Shown: positions 46,714 to 58,476 of the stretch, piece after piece
Position numbering within the stretch: the first letter of the stretch is position 1
Layout: the number at the start of each line of letters is the position of its first letter
NCBI RefSeq assembly: GCF_901000735.1
Contig: NC_081543.1
Coordinates: 26,679,515 to 26,743,514 of the forward strand
Reading direction: 5' to 3'
Source: Corylus avellana
Lineage: Eukaryota > Streptophyta > Magnoliopsida > Fagales > Betulaceae
Length of the DNA: 64,000 nucleotides
Notes under the pieces: model-generated
The model's database searches: none
What the model was told of the DNA's origin: nothing
The model's input: only the letters and a program-made list of their open reading frames with translations
Translations under genes and position numbers: made by a program

Positions 46714-48949
46714 ATAGATTAGGAAGGCCGAAAAGAGAAGTACAAAGAAGTTATGTTGATATTAAAAAAAAAAAAAAATGCATGCACTACAATATTTCAC
46801 CTTAATGTCAAGGGACTGAAAACTTTATAGATTCATTTCATTTATAAAAATTTATAAATTCATTAATTTCAATGTTATATGTTTTAGGCAAATTTATTAC
46901 ATAAAAGACAAGTTAGTACTTGTTTGGTATTATTCGCACACGACATGTTTGATAAAATGTGTGAATCAGATGTATCCATTTGGTTAATTAAATACACGTA
47001 TGTAGTTACAGATGAGATACAAATTAGTACAACTGTTTTTGAAATACAAAATTCATGCTAATCTTTATCTTTGAGTTCTTGCTTGTTATCCTTATCTGGC
47101 AATATTCTTACCTAATTGAAAGAGTTTATCCTCAATAACTAAAATTACTATATTTGCAAGATATCAAGCTTGTTCTTGGCTGGCTAAAAATATGAGATAA
47201 ACCTTTATACCATTTCATACCTTTTGAGGTTAAGTTGCAGTACTGTAATAGTACGTACACTATTTTATCTCATGCAAGAAAGCTGCATAGAGAAAGCTGC
47301 GGAGTATTTCATATTGAGATAAACATATATATCTTTTAGAGAAACGTTGCATATTCATCTCTTGCCCATCTGATGTTCATCGATCTCGTTCACAATTGAA
47401 TCTATGAAACTCATATGTGAGTCCCACAGATTCAATGGTGGATTTGCTCATCTCAATATGAAATAGATCTGCAGCTTTTTCTCTCCTTTCGGTGGCCTTC
47501 CTAGTTTTTTGTTTCAATGTTATTTCCTCCACTAGTATTGTTTTCTTTGCTTCATATAAGTGTTCTTTCTTTTTCTTTTTGTTAAGTTTACTTACACTGC
47601 AGTATCAAATTTCATATAATTTACTGCTAAAAAAGGAAAATATTAATTGTTGTTTAGATTCAATAGAGAATGAATAAAATTCAAACTTCTCTCTGTTAAG
47701 TTTATTTACATTGCAATACAAAATTTTGTACCACTTACTCATTATTATTTATTGATTTGAAAAGAAAAGATTCATTAGAGAACAATTTTTTGACATTCAA
47801 ACTTTAGAAGATAGTTCACACTTTTTCTTATTAGTGTAAGATCATCATTTTCTTCTACTTTCTCTCATACTCTCTTCATTCAGCTTCTTCTAAGATACCT
47901 TATTGACTTTGGCATCAAAGGCTTTCTGCTGGCCCCTTTTAGACTGGTGTCACTTCGATAGTCTTTCTTTGTTTTGCAGGTGACTTGTTGCCAATTTGAC
48001 CATTCAAAAAAATTGCTTCACCAGTACTAAACTTTCCTGAGTTGAGCCTTTGGCTAAGCTTTTTTTTGCAACTTAATTACAAGTACCCTACTTAAACTTG
48101 GGTTACTATAAATTCTGTAAAATGTATTGTGAGATATCTTGTGGTGAGATGAAGAATGTAACCTAGCTATTAGATACAAAGTGGTGGCATTTTCTAGACT
48201 CCAACTCATTGTTTTGGGGCAAACGTCCTTAAGGTGAATGCCATGATCAGGTGCACATGTGGTATATATATAGAAGAGTTATTATGTGTGAAAAATTAAG
48301 TGTCACATGACACTAACATGTGTGAAAAATTAAACAATAAATTTGATAGATAAATTAATTTGTTTAGTAACGGGCATGATAGTAAGGAATTTATAGTAAA
48401 AGCTGTAGTACTCTTAATAACACTCAAATTTAATTATTTAATGGCTGATGTGATAAGTGTCATATGAAGTACTATGTTATTTTGTAAGGAAGTTGTAGTA
48501 AAAGCTACCTGATAAGCAACTATTTGCTAGAGTCGCAGCATTTTATACCATCCAATATAAACAGAGAAAAAGTTACCTAGGATAAAAAATTACTAAACTA
48601 GAAGAATTTAAAACAGGCAATTATATTCATATTAGGATAATCTTTTGCCATCAATATTCTATGATTTGTCTACTGCTTCACTTTTGACTTTATAGGTATA
48701 CCAACAATGGTCATTGCATCTTTCACCTTTATCACAAAGGAAAATTCATTTTCTGAGAGTGTTGTTTGACCGCATCAATCAAAACCAAAAGAAAGTGAAA
48801 AAAAATAAAAAATAAACCAATTGGTATAAGATTACCCCAAAAAAGAAAAAAGAAAAAAGAAAAAAGAAAACTTATTAAATGGCATAATTACATGATATTT
48901 GTCCATAAATATGCTGCATAGTTTGAAAATAATTAAATGCGCCATACTC
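46714..48949. other. Non-coding sequence 3' of the DUF3522 pseudogene (copy 2)
   Basis: Counterpart of 33355-35587, no gene seen. Differences include a short extra segment at about 48293-48330 and the absence of about 38 bases present at 35235 in copy 1. Confidence 0.55.
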
Positions 48950-50839
48950 TCAAGGCAATGATTCCTGCTGTGTTAGTTCATATGATGTCGTAGCTGGTGC
49001 TTCTTGATTGTCAGCATTTGGAGTGTTTGCTTTTGAACAAACAAAGAAAAAGGGACTGGTGTATATAAAGATGTGCCAAGTGCTGAAAAATAAATGCACA
49101 ATTAAAAAAATAGGATATGAAGATGATCATATTTATGTAAGAACTGTGGTCTACTTTGTACCTGTGCCAAATCCAATAGTTTTGATTATTTTCCATACTC
49201 CGACTTAATGCAGCCATGGAAAATGCAATGAAACCAAGCAGTACAAAACCCTAGTGGAAGTGTCCATAGATTGTCTTTATAAGATCAAGGAATTGTACTT
49301 CAAAACTCCGCCATCTACCAAGAGAAAGGATTCTTATTATCCTTTAGCCTTCTATAAAATTGTTATTCGCATAAATAGTTCATCAATATGTTATGTAGCA
49401 CCCATGTCTCATATTGAGAAGATAAGTAGCCTATATAGAATAGGTGTTTATAAAGATACTCATGGGTGCTAAGTCTATATTTACCAATCATTTTAGGGTG
49501 ATGCGCAAATGTGGTTAGTGTTTTTTCTTTGATTGTTATATGTTAAATATAAGTGCATACCTTTCAGGTATCTTTAACGAGGATTTTGATGGAAGTGAAA
49601 ATGTTCTATATCGAGTGCAGAATTGTATCAGCCATCCAACAAGAAATGCCAAAGCACCTATTGCTAGTACAATAACAATATTTATGGACCTACAGGGTTA
49701 TAAAGTGGTTAGATACACCATTATCTTGTTAAATAGACCATCTAAGGTCATCAATAGTTTCTAATCTTACCAATACCTGGTTGCGCCGCCTACAGTTAGG
49801 AGTGTAGTGATAATGGCTGCAAGTGTATGAATTGTCCATTTTGCAGTTTCACTAATAGTAGTCAGGTATACAAAAGTGCTCACCACAGCCATGAAAGAAA
49901 GCCAGAAGTCCATAAACTGAAACCAAAGTAGTACTAAAACTTGATATCAAAACTTAGAAATAGTAGAAGTGATGAAGATGTCTAGATCATATCATGTACC
50001 TGTAGCACATGAAATGGTAGAGCACACCAGCAACTTACATCACATGCATGATAAAATGCGCTTGAAATTCCACTAGACATGAAGATGACCCACTCTGCAC
50101 ATACCTGCATAAGGCAACAAAACATATATAATTTGCATATTAAGAGTGTCATGATTAGCAATTTTCAGATACAATTTGTTCTAAACCAAGCTATCATGAA
50201 TTGGATCTTACCTTCTTTTGAAGGACCTTAAATGCAGGAAGTAAGGCTGTAGCATTTGATGCAATAAGAAAAATCTCATGCCATCTCTACTCTACATTAG
50301 ATTTCAACTCATACATGCTACATAAAAAAGAATAGGATATTGACAATACACCACTTTCAAATTGATCAATTACCAACATCAATGATAAACATCCCAATAT
50401 GGCACATTCATTACTCAAATCAGAGAAAAAAAAAAAGAAAAAAAAAAGCAAATTATTTACATGTTGTTGTCGCTTATTACCAGTGGCTTCTTGGGTTCTT
50501 CTAATATGGTGTTTGATGCTACTATGGCTGGGCGTCTTTAGGGCTTGTTCAAGAAGTTGGATGCTGCTTGTATCTATGATATGCGAAATTCAGTTACTGC
50601 ATATGAAATTCAAGCCACTCTTTTTTCTATGAAGAGTAACAAGGCCCTTGGACTTGATGGGTTTTTTGTTGCCTTTTATAAAGTTGCTTGGCCTACTGTT
50701 GTCGAGGATGTTATTTGTGCCATTCAATCTTCCTTTACTTTGGGTAAAATGTTGAAGTAGGTTAATTCGACGATTATTACTTTGGTGCCTAAAAACCCCA
50801 ACCTTCTGTTATGAGTGATTTCATGCCAATTTCTTGTTG

Positions 50840-51255
50840 TAATGTTATCTTTTCTTTCTTTCTTTCTTTCTTTTTTTTTCCTTTTTTTCTTTTTCATTTT
50901 CCTTTTCTTTTTATTATTATTATTTTTTTATATATATATATGAATGAGTAACTTTCATTAACAAGCAGCTAAAACAGTTTACAAAGAAAAGCTAAAGCTG
51001 AAAACACCTAAACAAGCAAATAAAATCTCCACAAAATTAAACCAATATCCCATCTATACCCCTTGCACTACAAAGAATATCATTTCCTCTAGTCTTTTTA
51101 AATCTATATTTTATGGCAAACCGGATCCTCACCTCCCATCTAATACGTTAAATAAGCTTCTCTTTAGTGCACGGATTATTTTCATGTCTCAAAACATTAC
51201 AATTCCTCCAAACATTATATATTGTAGAAGCAAAAACTAGCCGACACAAATAAGT
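50840..51255 (-). mobile_element. Antisense LINE 3' fragment nested in the LINE (copy 2)
   Basis: Counterpart of 37790-38165, with a longer T/C-rich tract (50850-50935). Confidence 0.68.
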
Positions 51256-52218
51256 GCATTATCAAGATATTGGTTGGTTGATTACTCAAGGGTCTAGATG
51301 TATCAATGGCAGATACATTGCAGAGAATGTGATGCCGGCATAGGAGGTTGTCAAGAATTACCATAGAGTAGCCGAAGTGTGCTATTATATTAAGGTGGAT
51401 ATTATGAAGGCTTATGACTTGGTTGATTGGAATTTAATCCTTCATTATTTATTGTGTGTTGGTGCTCTTGAGAAATTTGTTTATTGGGTAAGGCAGTGTC
51501 TCACTTCCCCTAATTTTTCTATTGTCTTGAATGGCACATTCATCCTGGTTGTGCTCCAATCAAATTGACCAACTTATGTTTTATTTACAACTTGTTCTTC
51601 TCTATGGCCAAGCTACAAACAGTTCAGAGCTTGAAGAAGGTCTTGGCAGAGTTTGCATCTATTTCAGATTTGTATCCAAACCCTCCAAAAAGCACATTCT
51701 TCTACTCTGGGGTTTCTGAGGGGCTGAAATTGCGTATTGGTGATTGTTTACAAATGAATGAGGGGTATTTTCTTATGAGGTATCTTGGGGTCCCTTTGAT
51801 TTATCATAAACTTTCTTTTAGAGATTGTGAGGTTTTGATTCAAAAGATCTGAGAGAGGGTAGATTCTTGGTTGTTTAGGCATTTAAATTTTGCTGCGAGG
51901 CTTTAATTACTTTCTTTCGTTATGTACAATATACAAGCATATTGGACTAATGTCTTCATTTTGCCAAAGAAAGTCATTAGAATTTAATGGCTAATCTTTG
52001 CAAATTAAGTTTAGGTGGTTCTATTTTATCACTTATGGTGGCAAAAGAATGCTATTAAGCACGGCTCGATCCCTAGAGGTGAAGAACAAATTTTGAAAGT
52101 TGTGGTATGAGATGTTAAGCATAGAATCGATTGGAAAGGGAAGTTCACCAAGTCTGATTTGAATTCTGTTCTTTGTGAAAGATGGGGGATTGGTGATGAT
52201 ATGTTGTTTAGTTGTTGT

Positions 52219-53220
52219 TGTTGGTTTTAGTTTGTCTTGGCTGGATTCGTGTGAACAAAATACGTGTGGTTAACATGTTCGTTGTAAATGTGTAGTATGC
52301 GATCGAGGAAGAAATAGTGAAGAATCTTCAAGCCCGTCTGGATGCTTATGCAAGACGTCCGGATGAGGAGACTGAATGAGAAGATGAAACCCAAGAGCCT
52401 TGTCTGCAACTGTGTCTACAAGCTGTCCGAACGAGATGGTCGTACAAGAAAACCCGAGAGCTTCGTCTGAAATACCGTCCGGACGCGCCGCACAACAAAA
52501 CTGAAGTTAACGATGTTAACCTAGTGCAGTCCGGACGAGAGTAATTTCCATCCGAACGCACAGTGTATTAGAACTAGTTTTTGCCTAGTTTCGTTCGGAC
52601 GGGATCACTTATCGTCCGGACGCCTCGTAGCTTTTACGTCTTTTTCAATTAGAGTTTGAGTCTAATTAGACTCGGGGTATTTTTATTATATATACAGATT
52701 TCAACAGATCTTGAAGGGTAATGAATTTCTGCATCTAGAATTCGCCGTCGTGTGCTAAGAGAGTAGAGTCTGTTCTCTCTCTTAGAGTGATCATTTGTTT
52801 TTACTTGTTGATTGTTGAAGTGAAGTCAACTGAAATTACGATGAAGGGAGATCACATAGAAGGATTGTGCCAGCTGTCTTTAGAAAGGGCAACTGCGGTA
52901 GAAGGCAAGTGGGTGCTTGTCTTATACAAGATCGTGTCAATTGCAAAGGTTTTGTAAGTGTGAACGTCTTGTAATCCTTTATTCTTTTACTGAGTTAGTT
53001 GATTTCCAGGGTTTGGCTGCCCCGGAGAGGTTTTACAATTAGAGAGTTCTCTAATTGATTTCCTCTTTGTAACCAAAATATTTGTATTCTTTATTGTTCA
53101 TTGCATATCTGTTTTTGGTTAATTATTATTTGTTAGGCCAGATCTAATTCCGCATAATATTGTGTGAAACACCTATACTTTCAGAATAGGTGTCATTTGG
53201 AGTCGTATATAGATTTTTCA
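52219..53220 (+). repeat. 5' LTR of the gag-only Copia element
   Basis: About 1.0 kb, with repeated CGTCCGGACG-type words (52345-52625) and a TTATATATA box near 52687. Similar but not identical to the 3' LTR. Confidence 0.88.
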
Positions 53221-53286
53221 ATTGGTATCAGTGCAGGTTCACTCTGTTTGGATTAATTTCCTGAGTGTGATCCTAGACTCCTCATA

Positions 53287-54973
53287 ATGTCTCACATAGT
53301 TGCACCTAACTCACTTCCCATCTTTGATGGATCCAATTATACGTTTTGGAAAATTCATATGAAAGTATATCTCAAATCCGTGGACGTTTGGCATTTTGTT
53401 GAATCTGGATGGACTAATCCTGATAAGGCAACTACCGAATTTTCAAAGGATGAAAAGAGTGCTTCGTCTGCGAATGACAAAGCGTTAAATGCCATCTTCA
53501 CATCTATCTCCATCGAAGAATTTTCAAGAATTTCTCGATGTGTAATAGCTAAAGAAGCATGGGAAACATTGGAAATTACTCACGAAATAACTAAAATTGT
53601 GAGAGCTTCAAAAATTCAGATGTTAGTTTCTCAATTTGAAGAGATTAGGATGCAAGAGGAAAAGACATTTGATGATTTTTATTCTAAGCTTAGCACTATT
53701 AGAAACTCTACTATTAATCTTGGAAAGAAAATGACTGATGCTAAGATAATAAAGAAAATCTTAAGATCTCTACCTGCGAGGTTTATACCTCAGATTACTA
53801 CTATACAACAGAGCAAAGATCTAGAGTCAATGAGAGTAGAGGAACTTGTTGGCTCTCTTCACATTTGAACTCATGTTACCTAAGCCCAAAAGCTCAAAAA
53901 ATCTTGCTCTTAAGATCAAGGTTGCTAAAGGTAAATCTGTAGTTCATTCTGATGAGGATTTTGGAGACGATGAAGAAATAGCTATTATTGCTAGGAAGTT
54001 TAAAATTTTTTTCAAAAACAATGAAAATTTTAGAAATAGGGAATCATAAAATTCTGTGAATCCTAGTCATGAGGTAAGAGATAATTATGCAGGCAAAAAT
54101 GATAAAAATCATAAAGATAAATTATCTCGTGGTCGTAAGTGTCATGAATGTGGTGGTATTGGTCATATTCGTGCTGATTGTGGAAACTTGATAAATTCAA
54201 AAGGCAAGGCCTTTAATGTGACTGAAAGTGATGAGTCAGACAATGAGGAAAAAACAGAAAATGTTGCTAATTATGTAGCTTTTGGGATTTCTTATGATAG
54301 TGAACATGAGGCTAGTGAGTCTAACTCTCTAGATAGTGAACATGGCATATGTGATAATGAATCAGAAGAGGAGGGTGATCTGCAAAATGCTTATAATGAT
54401 CTATATGTGGAATGCATTAAATTGAAGAAGTTGAATAAGCAGCACTGGCAGAAACTCAAAGAAGTTAATCTTGAAAATGATCAACTTTCTATTGCCTTAA
54501 TTGATTCACATGCTACTCATAATACTTTGATGTCTGAAAATCACATGTTAATTGCCAAAGTGAAATCCCTAGAGAATGATCTTAATGAATCAAGAAATCA
54601 TCTGAAAAAATTCTCTAGTGAAAAGCTAAATCACATGTTGCATAATCAGAAACATTCTTTTGATAGAACTGGATTGGGCTTTGATAAATCTGCGATTTCT
54701 TCTACTAATGTTGCTGCTCCTTCAAAGTTGATTTTTGTGAAACCAGTGTGTAAAGAAGAGAGTTTGGCTAAGAAGAAGGTAATGTATCCGCCAGTTCCAA
54801 AAGCTGAGAAAGGTAAGGGAATTCTAACTGATTCATATGTGTCTCATTCTACACCGATACGTGCTCATATGCCAAGGAACCAACCTTCTCAAAGGTTCAT
54901 TCCTACATGTCATCATTATGGTAAGATTGGGCATATTTGCCCTAATTGTTTTTGGTTGAATAATCATGAGTAA
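53287..54973 (+). pseudogene. Copia gag, nearly intact
   Basis: Begins MSHIVAPNSLPIFDGSNYTF, with NYTFWKIHMKVYL and KEAWETLEITHE of the UBN2 gag family; this frame ends at 53868. A one-base shift continues into FELMLPKPKSSKN, with a stop at 54047-54049. Then comes a zinc knuckle CHECGGIGHIRADC (54143-54184), an acidic region, a coiled-coil stretch (NDLYVECIKLKKLNKQHW onward) and a second, degenerate knuckle (CHHYGKIGHICPNC) ending at 54973. Only one frameshift and one stop separate it from an open frame. Confidence 0.88.
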
Positions 54974-56917
54974 AAAAGAAATGATTTTCATTTTAGGAAT
55001 AGTCATAAGAATTATTCAATATGTTAAAGGGTGTTATCACCCAGTTAAATGACTTGGATAAGAGTCGCAATTCTGTTCCCAAAATGAAGAAAGTTTGGGT
55101 TAAGAAGGTTGATACCGTTCACCCGTTAAGGGGGATTGGTAGTGGACTCGCCTAGATTAGGTGTGCACAATGCATGCCTATGACAATGGTTATTTACACT
55201 CTCATTTTAAATGTCCAAGTACAATTTTTGTAGCTTTAATTTTCGTTATTTCTTCTAGTTTGTGTTTTGTCTTTGATTTTTTTTTTTATTTGTTTGCTTT
55301 GTTTTTGTCTTTGTCTCTCAATTTTTTTATTTAAAAATTAATATATATATATATATTTCTTGAGTGCTCTCACTCGTTCCTTGTGCTCATACTCATGAAC
55401 TTTCAAATTCTCTTGTGAAGTCGTGTCCTTTGAGAATGGACCTAACTTTGCATAAGGTACTGTATGAGTCTCTGATAATGCATGACCATGGTGAGTGTTG
55501 TATAGTTTTTCAAGTGGGATCTTTTATATATGTTGTTCATGCACTTTTCAGAGTCGATCTTATTTTTTTCTATGGAAAATGGCTCAAAGTCACAATGTAG
55601 GTGATGTATGGTTCAAAACTTGGTTAAAATTTACCAATTCGCTAGTTGAACCTAGATCCTAAAAATTCCTACATTCTTTTTAAGTCATGCACAAATACTA
55701 TATGACATTTCTCTAAAAGAGCATATTTGAACACAACGGTTCTATGTCATTAATGCTGAATGAATCCCTATAGAAACACTCAGTGACCAACTCATCGTGG
55801 AAAAATACGGTTACTAAAGGAATTATGGTAAAATGATGCTTGTTCTATAAAAGGATGCATAGGATGAGGGGTTCTAGGCCCTAGTACTATAAGGTTTGCC
55901 TTTAACCGTGTATCATTACCATTGTCACTTGCAGAGTGCTTCTAGTTTTTTTTTTTTTCCTTTGACTTGACATTAGATTTGACTCTCACACACGACACAT
56001 CTCAACATGAGTTTCTATGTCCCATTGGCTAACTAATGTTCATAAATCTTTGGTCCATGTGTTTGTGTAGACTCATATGTGTTCTAAATGCACGAGTGGT
56101 TCCAGTTTTTTTTTCCACATGCATCACATGGAGTTTTTGTCATAAAAGATTATGTGCACAAAGTTATTAGGTGTTGCATTAAAAAAAAAAAAAAGTTTCT
56201 TTTCATTTCACCGTCCAGATGGTGTTAAGTGACCATCCAAATGGGTTTGCCCAAATATGTAATCCGCAAAGCTCAGTTTCTCGACAGTTTTTTTTTCTTT
56301 CTCGGCCGCAGCATCATTTTCTTCCCAAAAATTCTTGGGTTCTTTATTTTTGTGGCTCTTGCTTTCATTTTCACACATATTTCAATCTCTTTACACCTAA
56401 GGTATGATCTCTAAATCTTATTCTTGTCTCATTTCATAATTTTGAGAAGATTAAATCTTAGGTTTTGAGAGTTGGGTTGAAGTGTGAAATTCCAAAATTT
56501 TTGTGATTTGCTTTGATAGTTTTGCTTGATTATCTTGTGGTTGTGTAAATGCTTTGGTTGTGATGTATTTAGGCATGAGTGTTTCCATTTTCTTTGAACT
56601 CTTTTCACATGTCTAAATTTTCCTGCACACCATGTGTTCGATAAATTGTCTAAACGATATTCTTGAACCATTTGCTTTAATTTTTCAATTGGTTTGCTCT
56701 TGTTTAATGTCTCTGGTGTTTAGGTTGTGGTTGTCGGGAATGATAGCATATCTCTCATTTGATTATGACATGTTCAATTTTACAAGCTTACCTCATATTT
56801 TATGAAGTGTCTCATTGAAGTTCTTGAACTAGATATTGCACAAATCTAAAATCTTACTCCATACTATGTTTTTATATCTATATATACTAACATGGAGTTA
56901 AGAGTGTTGTAGGTACC

Positions 56918-57193
56918 ATGGCCGAGCTTTCAAGGAAGTGTACAAGGTCACAACTACCGTACAATGATCGGTTCAAAGCTAAGGAAATGATGAGGTTATA
57001 CAATTCCCGATTCAAGGACATTGCAGGAACATCCTCCAGCAGCACAACTTCCATCCCTCAAGATGCCATGTCCATGATGCTTGAGAAATTTGCAGAACTA
57101 TCTTCTCAAGTGCAGGTTCTAGGAGAGAACATGGATAAGTCACGTACCACACTTCAAGGTGAGATACAGAGCATCAAGGATTTCCTCCAATAG
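56918..57193 (+). CDS. Small coiled-coil-like ORF in the gag-only Copia element
   Basis: 91 codons from MAELSRKCTRSQLPYNDRF to IQSIKDFLQ, rich in Lys, Glu, Ser and Leu, with heptad-like spacing in the second half (MLEKFAELSSQVQVLGENM). It lies just before the polypurine side of the 3' LTR, where some SIRE-type elements carry an extra gene. No recognised domain. It may be a retained accessory frame or chance. Confidence 0.35.
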   Translation: MAELSRKCTRSQLPYNDRFKAKEMMRLYNSRFKDIAGTSSSSTTSIPQDAMSMMLEKFAELSSQVQVLGENMDKSRTTLQGEIQSIKDFLQ

Positions 57194-57436
57194 GGAGATT
57201 AGGAGTTCTCATGGAAGACAACTTTTTGATCATTTGTGATAAAAGGGGTAGTAGCACATTGCATTCAGGGGAGATATTGTGGTCCTTTTGGTTTTGTGTT
57301 GTTCCTTTTGCCCTTCGTGACAAAAATGGGGAGTATACCGTTTGCTATTTTTGTTGTTGTGTTTATGTTTTGTCTCAGTTCCTTGGTTTCTTAAAACGTA
57401 CTTATATTTTGTCATTGAATAGCCAAATGGGGAGTT

Positions 57437-58476
57437 TGTTAGTTTTAGTTTGTCTTGGCTGGATTCATGTGAACAAAATACGTGTGGTTAACATGTTCGT
57501 TGTAAGTGTGTAGTATGCGATCGAGGAAGAAATAGTGAAGAATCTTCAAGCCCGTTCGGACGCTTATGCAAGTCCTGACGCTTATGCAAGCCGTCTGGAC
57601 GAGGAGACTGAATGAGAAGATGAAACCCGAGAGCCTCGTCTGCAACTGTGTCTACAAGCTGTCCGAACGAGATGGTCGTACAAGAAAACCTGAGAGCTTC
57701 GTCTGAAGTCTCGTCTGAAATACCGTTCGGACGTGCTGCGCAACAGAACTGAAGTTAGCGATGTTAACCTAGTGCCGTCCGGACGAGAGTACTTTCCGTC
57801 CGGACGCACAGTGTATTAGAACTAGTTTTTGCCTAGTTCTGTCCGGATGGGATCACTTACCGTCCGAACGCCCCGTAGCTTTTACGTCTTTTTCAATTAG
57901 AGTTTGAGTCTAATTAGACTAGGGGTATTTTTATTATATATACAGATCTCAACAGATCTGGAAGGGTAACAAATTTCTGCATCTAGAATTCGCCATCGTG
58001 TGCTAAGAGAGTAGAGTCTGTTCTCTCTCTTAGAGTGATCGTTTGTTTTTACTTGTTGATTGTTGAACTGAAGTCAACCGGAGTTCCGATGAATGGAGAT
58101 CATGTAGAAAGATTGTGTCAGTTGTCTCTGGAAAGGGCTACTGCGGTAGAAGACAAGTAGGTCGCTTGTCGCTTGTCTTATACAAAATCGTGTCAATTGC
58201 AAAGGTTTTGTAAGTGTGAACATCTTGTAATCCTTTATTCTTTTATTGAGTTAGTTGATTTCTTGGATTTGGCTGCCTCGGAGAGGTTTTACAATTAGAG
58301 AGTTCTCTAATTGGTTTCCTCTTCGTAACCAAAATATATGTGTTCTTTATTGTTCATTGCATATCTGTTTTTGGTTAATTATTATTTATTAGGTCAGATC
58401 TAATTCCGCATAATATTGTGTGAAACACCTATACTTTCAGAATAGGTGTTGTTTGGAGTCGTATATAGATTTTTCA
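57437..58476 (+). repeat. 3' LTR of the gag-only Copia element
   Basis: 1040 bp, preceded by AAATGGGGAG. Compared with the 5' LTR it contains small internal duplications (for example around 57560-57600) and several substitutions. Confidence 0.88.

Larger units (their letters stand above)
38901..51890. repeat. Large duplication, copy 2
   Basis: Direct copy of 30755-38800. It carries the SR45a leader and promoter without the rest of that gene (38901-39600), the SINE remnant, the TIR-element stack (40835-46713), and the DUF3522 3' exons. It then continues without a break into LINE sequence past 51890. A private stop codon occurs in exon 9 at 50287-50289. Small private indels occur, for example a duplicated AT-rich motif at about 48300. 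Confidence 0.95.
52219..58476 (+). mobile_element. Gag-only Copia (SIRE-like) retrotransposon
   Basis: 5' LTR 52219-53220 and 3' LTR 57437-58476 begin TGTT and end TTTTTCA, flanked by GTTGT/GTTGC (52214-52218 and 58477-58481), a near-match 5-bp duplication. A primer site, TGGTATCAGTGC, starts at about 53223. Gag is present, but integrase, reverse transcriptase and RNase H are missing. The 2.2 kb between gag and the 3' LTR is mostly non-coding, with a small coiled-coil-like frame at 56918-57193. It is non-autonomous. Confidence 0.88.

Noticed and set aside
30755..51890. An active biological amplification mechanism for the duplicated block
   Set aside because: N gaps sit exactly at the joints and the differences look allelic; an assembly explanation is simpler until reads prove otherwise.
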